NCBI GenBank assembly: GCA_029379385.1
Contig: CM055612.1
Location: 17,918,001 to 17,982,000 of the forward strand
Length of the DNA stretch: 64,000 nucleotides
DNA from: Quillaja saponaria
Taxonomy: Eukaryota; Streptophyta; Magnoliopsida; Fabales; Quillajaceae
Direction: 5' to 3'
Shown here: piece after piece, positions 22,901-31,900 of the stretch
Position numbering within the stretch: position 1 is the first letter of the stretch
How the letters are laid out: each line of letters opens with the position of its first letter
Notes under the pieces: model-generated
Databases searched by the model: none
Seen by the model: the letters and a program-made list of their open reading frames with translations, nothing else
Told to the model about the DNA's origin: nothing
Translations under genes and position numbers: made by a program

Positions 22901-25900
22901 AACTTTTATTTATAGTAAACAATAAAACATAGACTTCTGCATCTAAGCAATGTGGGACTTAAAACACATTACTATTATATTTCTAACACTTATCAACAGA
23001 AAGGACTAGCTTCTCTTGCAGCAATTTTGAATTTTGTTTTTTCTTTTTTGTTATAGGGAGGAATGAGTGCACGATACAAGAAGTTTATTGCAGAAAAAGG
23101 TATTATGGATGAAACATACGATCAAAACAAAATAGCTTTGTTTCGAAGTTCAAGGTACAAGTGCAAAAAATATGCAGGCTATCCAAGTTGATCAGGTAAC
23201 TTCACTCTTATCATCCTTTATGTTATTAGGTCGTATTTATATCCTAAGTATTTGCTTCCGAGTGAAATCCCCGTCAATGAGTCTAGTGGATTCTAGGACT
23301 TGAATCAGGAATTTGGGAGCATAGGTTCTGCTATCTTGGTTCTCTTTTTATTATACCAGTAGCTTTAAACTAAGTGGAAATGGAGATTTTTCTTCATTGG
23401 GCTTTAGTCTAATAATTCACTTACTAGGCTCCTTGGGGAAACATATTGTTGGAGCCTCATTCTTGAAAACCAATTAATTAGTGACAAGAAAAGAGGCCCA
23501 ATTACTTATAAGGAATGTGAAGCTATCTAGCTTGAACAATGTGGGAGTTCACGTGAAACGTAAAGACTTGAAGTTGTAAGGTGGCGCCCATCAGTCGTAG
23601 GTCGATCAATCGTCGGGTGTGGGCATAATAGGGCAGCCCGGCTAGTCGGTGCCTAACTCTGATACCATGTTAGAGCTCACTCTTGAAAAGCAATCAATTG
23701 GTGACAAGAGAAAATGCCCAATTACTTATGAGGAATGTGAAGCCCTCTAGCCTAACAATGTGAGAGTTCACATATTGACACATATGATTACTAGATATTA
23801 TCAAATCTTTTAAAAAGCAATGTTTTATTAGTCTGATTTCCTAACATGTTAATTCATATTTAAAAATGATTGGTACTGATGCAGGCGGAAGCTAAAAGTA
23901 GTGCTGAAATTTGAATTGAATAACTTTGAATATTTCATTATCGAATTATTGTTATGGTCAGAGGACCAAGTCCCACACTTCACGAAGGAGGAGCGGGGAT
24001 GGAAGTGGGGTGAGGTAAGTCGGGGAAGTGAAGAAAGAAACTTAGAAGATCCTAAATTTAGGAATGCTTAGGAAGCATTTGTGACTAGTTGGAGGGATAA
24101 GATTTTAACTTTTTAATTTGTTTAAGGGGGGAAAAAGAAAAATAAAAAAGGTAACGATCTCATTTGTGAGTGTTAGGGGGATAATGGTGAAATTTTTTAA
24201 AAAGGTAAAGGACAAAAAAAAAAAAAAAATTCTAAGGGTAACAAGTGGCAAGGTTAAGGTTGAAATTTTTTTAAAAGATAAAGGCCAAAAAAGAAAAAAA
24301 AAATTCTTAAGAGTACAAAGTTGGAGGGACAAGGTGGGAATATGTGGGGAAGGCAAAGGGCAAAATTGTAAGGAAAAAAAAGGCTCACGGCCTAGGACGC
24401 AATGGCCCAGAAGCTTGGCCCGAGGAGCTTCCAGGGTGCGTAGCCTGGGCCTAGCAAAATGCAGGACACGGCTTGCCAAATGGGCTGAGGCCACGTCCTA
24501 AGCAGCTTCAAGCCTTCAAACTCGCGTCCATGGATGCTGGCCGAACAGGCCCTAAAATGGTTCAAGTGTCTTTGAGAAAATACCTTTCACAATATTTTGA
24601 ACTTGGTTTTGATTTTGATTTTGAAAAGGCCAAAGGTTCTAACTATTCAATAATCTTTGTTTGAAACGTTTTGTTGAGATTAGGAGTTTACATAATTGGT
24701 TAGGTCAAGTGAATTGTTGAATTGACAAATCCTTCTAAGAAGTTGCTTATGTCAAGATTCAGTTGGGCTGCTGTTGAGGCTAACCATTTTTGGAAAGTTT
24801 TTTCTTTTGCTGTTACGGGGACAAACAAGTTGACAAGTTTTTTATGAACTAGCTACAATCTTTTTCTGATGGGAGATGATGGCTCAATTTTGAGCTTTTT
24901 TTCCTAACTTAGTTAATATCAAGATTTGGATTGTTAAGTTATTGCTACCAGAACCAGCAAAGGACAAACTTCCAAATCACATCTAGGCCCAAAAATCTGC
25001 ATATGACAATCTCAAATCTTGGTATCAACTGTGCTAGAAACGGAAATCCAAAATTAAGCCATCATCTCCCAATCAGAAAAAGATTGTAGCCAGTTCTTCC
25101 AAAATAAAATAGGAACAAGTGATTGTCCAATCTCAACTTGTTGTCCCTATAACACCAAAAGAAGAAGCTTTCAAAAAATGATTAGCCTCAATACCTGTCC
25201 AACAGAATCCTGAAAAAGATTTTAGAAGGATTTGTTAATTCAATTAGTGGTTCACTTGAACTAATTAGTTTTGTTAATCCCAACCTCTACAAAAGTTTCA
25301 AACAAAGAGTGTAGAACATACACAACCTTTGACTTTTTCAAAATTGAAATCAAAACCAAGTTTCAAATATTTTCAAAATAGATTTTCTCAAAACATTTTG
25401 TCACTTGAACCATAAAAGGGTTTGCCTTAAAATTTTTCCATCTTAAGACATGCATAGTTTTCTTTTAAAAATTCATAGATCAACAGGTATGGTTACTCAT
25501 ACTTCTGTTTAAATTTTTAATTTATCAGTCCATCTGATCGGGGACAACATCTCCACAAAATAAGAAAATTCTATATCAACTTCACCGTTTTAGGATTCTC
25601 GTAGTTGGAATAACATGCATAGTTTCATGCTTTCTTTTTTTACAATGAGATCCAAAGACATGTTTGGATGTTTCATTTCACAAAAAACATAAGAGTTCCA
25701 TTTGCCATTATGGCTTACTAGCTGGTGGAATTATTTTGGACTAATTAAAGAACTTCTTCCAGAAAAAAACCTCTTGAAGGTTTTGATTTATTAAGCCAAC
25801 AAACCAAATCTAAAACCCAACTTCCATGCCTTTTAAAGTTCTTTTCAAAGTTTGGATTAAACTAGATTTCTGCCTGGAATTATGGCTGGTCCAAAGATAA

Positions 25901-28900
25901 ATAGAACCTCTCCATAAAATCTAGAATTGAATGGTTGGATAACTTTGACCTATCAGCTGTCTAACCTTCAAATGTCTAAAACAATTGACATGAAAATGAA
26001 TGATCCAACAAAATCGGATACATAGGGATCAACCAATGGATGTCTTTCTCTAACAAAAAAGTATAGCAAGTGTAAAACTAGACAATTCTTGTACCAAATA
26101 GAATACAAGAAAAAAATAAAGGCTATTCTTGATCATTAGAATGAGAGGATGACTCGGTAATGAAGCATTGAAGCTGTAGAATCAGAAGCTTCTGTCAACA
26201 AAATATCAGGATCCTTAGAATTTGATCATTTTTGCAAACTATGATCTTGATACTCATTTAGAATATTTTGGTTCAAATTAAAAAGCAAAAACCGTCTTTC
26301 ACTTTCAGTAAAATTTCTGAGCTAGTAGCTGACACTATGCAGAGACAAAAGACTTTTCACTGAAAGTTCTGACAAAAGAAATTACTTTTGGCAAAAACAA
26401 AAGTAGGTGCCAACGCCAACCAGATTTGTGACAATAAAAGACAAACTTTTGGCAACAATAAAAGGAGATGCCAACAGTAAAAAAAACTCATGAGTCAACT
26501 GTTCAATATGCAAGTGTATCCAAAGTTATCAGACGATTTCTTATAAAAGGAAGCCTCTCATTCAAAGCATATCAGGTATTCAACATCCAAAACTAGAGTG
26601 TATTATGAAAGAAGAACCTCTATAATTTAGAAATAAAAAGTTGGAGAGTTCTAGATTTGTAACCCTCACCTATCTTTATCATTCCAATCTTGAAACCAGC
26701 AATCCAAAAGGGTTGACCACCTGCAACTTTTCTCGTTGTTACCCAAACATTTTTGTAAGTTCTTAAATTCAAAAGTGTAATTAATTCTTGCATGTTTAAA
26801 TGTTTTTAATCTCTTTCATTTTCATTACTGCTTTTATTTTCAAGTTTTACTGTAGTCATCATCCATATCATTGTGTATCCTTTTTGTATATATGGGTGTA
26901 ATTGGTAGCCATTTGCATTCAGGAAGTGAATAGTAGAATATTGTGCTGGAAAATCAAAGTTACTATAAAACAACAAATGATATAATTATTAAATTATATA
27001 TAATTGAGTTATTTAATGAATTTCAAGTATCTACTCGAATAACTAATCAAATATCTACTCTGATATCTAGTTGAATATTTCATTCCAATACTGAACAGTA
27101 TAGCTTGCTATTTGAATTTGGCTTGAATACAAATTTGAATACCAAATACTATTTGTATTTGCTTCAAATTCTAATTCAAATTGATTCGAATATTTTATAA
27201 TTTGATTTGAATTGCATTCATAGCGAAAAGTGTTGGATCATAACTAATGTAGGACAAGAATGGGAGTTAAAAAATATTAATCTTTTCTATTTTGGTAACT
27301 TTGATTTAAGCAATAGTTTAGTTTTATTTTATGTTTTCAAAATAAAAGAAGTGTTTAGATATTTACAGTAGTTTAAATATGTTAGTATGTTTTAGTCACA
27401 CATTATTTAAATGTAAATTAACACCTGTCTTGAAACCTATATAAATATAGGCTACCTCTGGGTTGTAAAAATATCTTTCACTCTATTAATTTGTGATTTT
27501 ATTTCGCTTGATTAATTTTGAATGAATCAAGCAAGACCACGAAATATAGAATCAAAATGCTTATCACTTTCATTGGGATATGTTATTTATAGGTTTTACA
27601 TATAGTATATTCAACAGGACTTATAATTTATCTAAATATTTTCCTAAGCACGCCACAAATTAGTATGTACTCTCCAAAGACATAAGTTGAACCAGGTGCA
27701 TTATTGTGACTTCAAATTAACTTAAGAATAAAAATAAAAGGACACTTACTAATTCTTTATTATTTGACTCCCGATGCACTGCGTCAGGTTTATTAATTGC
27801 TTTCCTGTTTGAGGATATTACTTTTGTATTGTACTGCAGTTAATGTCTTTCAAATAATCCAACTGGTTAGCTATGGCTAGGGTTAAAGGTTACCTTGAGA
27901 TTACTTGATTAATATATGACGTACATAGATTCTCTGCTTTGTTTTCTTTATTCAGCCTCTTTCTGTGAAATGATCAAAAGATAAGGAATGCACATCTTTG
28001 TTTCCATAGCTATGATAACAGACAGTTTGCAATTATGTGTCTACCAGCTCCTTGTGTTTTTGTATCAGAATAGTAACCTGTCCTATTAATTTGAATTTGA
28101 TCGTATATAGATTGGAAAAATGTTATAGGTCTCAACCTCCCTGAATTCGTCTTATTGCTACATCCTACAAACTGGAGAGTTTATCTTTAGTTGGATCGGG
28201 AGCCTCTCTTCAACCCGGGACCACAATCTTCTTGATAAAATGCTGGAACTGCTAAATGTAAGTAATTACAACGAATATGATGTTGAAAGTTTGGCCTAAT
28301 CAAGATTGTAAATAGCATGGCAACATGAAATGTTGAATTCTAAACTCTTAAAAGTTTAAGATTTGCCATAGTTTCTATTAGATTGATATAGAAAGATAAA
28401 ATTACTCTGGATTTCATTTTGTGGAGTTAATGTTTTTTGCAGCCGGCACTGCAACCCGTATCAGTGAGGGAAGGGAGTGAACCTGATATTTTCTGGAATA
28501 CTCTTGGTGGAAAGGCAGAGTATCCAAGGGAAAAAGAAATTCAAGGATACGTAGAGGACCCACATATGTTTGCATTAAGCATAACTGAAGGTACAAAAAC
28601 ACCCTTTCGAGAAGCTTATTTTGCTCTGACTTGGTTCAGAGATACCCAGCTAAATTGGCAGGAAAGATTGTCTAACTGAGGTTTCTGTTTCTGTTGGAAT
28701 GTCCACCAGGTGATCTCAAGGTATAGTTCACATACAAACCAATAATGTACTGTTTGAGTATTTGATAGCACCTTGAAGTATGCACACACTAAACTTCTTT
28801 GCTTTATTCTTTATTTCCTCTGAGTATGTTAATTGTATAAGAAATCCAAACTCATATGCACAGTCTATAAATTTGAGAGTCCAGAATTTACACTTTGATC

Positions 28901-31900
28901 TGCTATGTGCTAAGCTTCAAATCGCTTTATATTCTTTCTCTTTTTTTTTTCAAATTGTTATTGTCAATATTATGTAGAAGTTTCAAAGGCATGCAGAGAC
29001 CATGGATCCCATAAGTAGAACATGAAAAAAACATGGCATTGTAGAATTCAGAAGTGAAACATATTTCAATATTGCCTTTTCTTTGATTATTCGTGATACT
29101 TTGTCTGTCTCATCACTCTGCCAAGTCCGAATTATTTTACCTTTCAAGATTCACTATATTTAAACTTTGTTGTGAACTACAATTAGTATTTTGTTCACTT
29201 CATATGAAATAGGAAATTGAAAATCCAAAGCACCATGTAAAATTTAAGCCATATTTTTCTTCTTGTTAAAATACGTATATAAACTCCAATGGACAGTAAT
29301 CTTTCTAGTTTTAAATTGTGTTTTCTATTTCATGACTTGTCTTGCTTGAATTATGTTTCAGGTGAAAGAGCTTTACAATTTTACACAGGATGACTTAGCT
29401 ACTGAAGACATTTTTGTGCTAGATTGCCAACAAGAGATATATGTTTGGATTGGTATCAATTCAACAGTCACATCAAAGCAAGAAGCACTTCGCCTTGGGC
29501 TGGTATCACACAGTTTGAACTCATAATTGTTTTATTTATTTATTCAGAGATGATTTTCTTTTTTCTTTTTTTATTCTAATTCTGGATGTCACACCTGAGT
29601 ATGCATCATCTACAAATTTGTATGCATTCTTACCTGTATAAACACGAGTTTTGTTTTACATAATCGTGCCATGAAAGTGCCTCTATGCTATGTAAGGATT
29701 CAGCCTTTGTTGGTCTCATGTAGGTTCTATAATTGTATTTATAATCATGTTTTATGATTTATTGCTTACGTAGTTATTAGATTGTTAGGCTACATGCAGA
29801 GATACTAATTCATAATTTTATTCTTAAATTAAGATGCATTGATTGTGTAACTTATTTGTGTATTTTATAATACCTGTTCACTGTTGTCTCTATGAATCTC
29901 ACTAATTAAACTGTAACAAGCAGAAGTTTCTTGAAATGGATGTTCTTGTTGAACGGCTGTCTCTGGAAACTCCTATTTACATTGTGACTGAAGGCCATGA
30001 GCCATCATTTTTCACTCGCTTTTTCTCATGGGATTCCTCTAAGACAATGGTAAGATAATCTCCCTTTCAAAGTTTTTTTATGGTAATTCATGGAAACGAC
30101 TTTCTTGAAGTGTCGGAAGAATTGGTTATATTCTCTTTGTAAAACTTAAAGAAAGAGAGAAAACCAAGAGAATTATCAGTGAATTAAGTGAGTATTCCTC
30201 ACACACTGGTGCTGTATTTATATCATAAGATTATGTGTTGTGCAAGCTAGAATATAGGAAAGTCAACTATGATATACAACCTAATCAAGGCTAGAAATAA
30301 GGAAACTGACTAGAAGCTATATACTCTTTCAACACTCTTGAATTTGATTACAGCTTATATATGTATTGCATGTTTGAGATGCTTGATGTGTTATTTTCTG
30401 AAATCTCTACTTTTTGTATCTCCTACATGCCTTGTTTTACAACAGACACAATCAAGAAAAATAACATAGATATGTATGAGAGAAGTTCCAGAATATTATT
30501 TTAACAACCTTATGCATTGCTACAACATGTGGATATTCTGCCTTACTTTTTCTACTATTTTATTTTATTTTATTTTGGATATGATCTGTCATATGAACAG
30601 AAATTCATAGCCTAGCAATTGAAAAAGAATTGAGTATCTGACAACCTTGTTTAATTTGTTATGATTCTAAAGTTATATTGGGTCAGATACATGCGGGCAT
30701 CTGTCTTGTGTTTCCATGTCCCAGTTTTAGCAATTCCATCAGGTCCCATAAACTATTTTAACTGAAATTGCTTCTGTGATAGATGCATGGTAACTCATTT
30801 GAGAGGAAGCTTGCCATTCTGAAAGGAAAACAACGTATACTTGATGTAAGTGATTACCCAGGAAGTTTATGTTGTCTCTCTATGATTATGTTTATTTTGT
30901 GTTTGTCCCTTTTGTTATCTACATAAGCTTTTGTCAGTGGTTTCCCAACTCACGTTACCCCCCTTCCCCGCTGCAGCAGATACAGTGGTTGGAGTTTTAA
31001 GGAATATGTTCTATAATAGTGTACAAAGTATTAGAAGTAACTCTGGGAGTATTCTTTGCCTCAGTTCACGAATTCTGGTGTTTTTCAGGCACCCAATAGA
31101 AATTTACTGAAAGTGAGATCCAGGGAGACTACTCCTGATGGTCTGAGAAGCATCTCTGTCTCTTCTAATGGGTGGGGAAGTAGTACTTCCGCATCCAGTG
31201 TTTCAGGAACATATTTTAATTCATCAAGCAATGGAATTTTTTCTAGCCCGACTCCAACAAGCAGGAAACTCTTCTCAGGATCTTCTTTATATAATAGTGC
31301 TGGTAACAAGAATCCTTATATTTGTCCATGGTGTATTACATAACTATTGGAATTTAACTTTTGTCCTTTCTTTTTGGGGTTCCAAGGTCCAAAATTATAC
31401 TAAAGGGATATGTTAACCGCCCATTTAGTTGCATTCTACTGAACTTGAAACCGCTTTGCATGATTTCTGATCAGTGCTCTTTATATTTAAAGCAAGAGAT
31501 ACTCAAGTACATGGTTTTCTATCAAGTCAGAATGGAATTTGAATCAAGCAAAGGTGGAATGAAATGGGAGAGGGGAATGACTTCTTTAATTTTCTGGCTT
31601 TTACCTATTATCATGATGTATTCATAGAGGGACTTCTTATTACTACAACTCTTCTTTTTAAAAATAAATAATAATAATAATATTGGATTGTCCGCAATCT
31701 ACATTCTCATGGTAACTTGAGAAAATTGTTTCTTTCCGTTTTCTTTTTACTTTTTGATAGGAGCTTGTTGCTGTTCTCAGGTTCTTCAGCAGCAGAGCTG
31801 AGGTCGCCTTCTGAGAATGTGAGTTTCTCTCAGGTTGACACAAATGAGGATGGTATGAACTTGTTGATATACCCATATGAACGTTTGAAAGTGGTTTCCA

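Noticed and set aside
24105..24501. Overlapping ORFs of ~128 residues on both strands
   Set aside because: They mirror each other across a purine-rich tandem array. Lys-rich on one strand and Phe-rich on the other is a repeat artefact.
25015..25032. A TTGGTATCAACTGTGC sequence as a tRNA-Met primer-binding site
   Set aside because: It deviates from TGGTATCAGAGC after eight bases, and it falls in the stem of the inverted repeat with no adjoining LTR.
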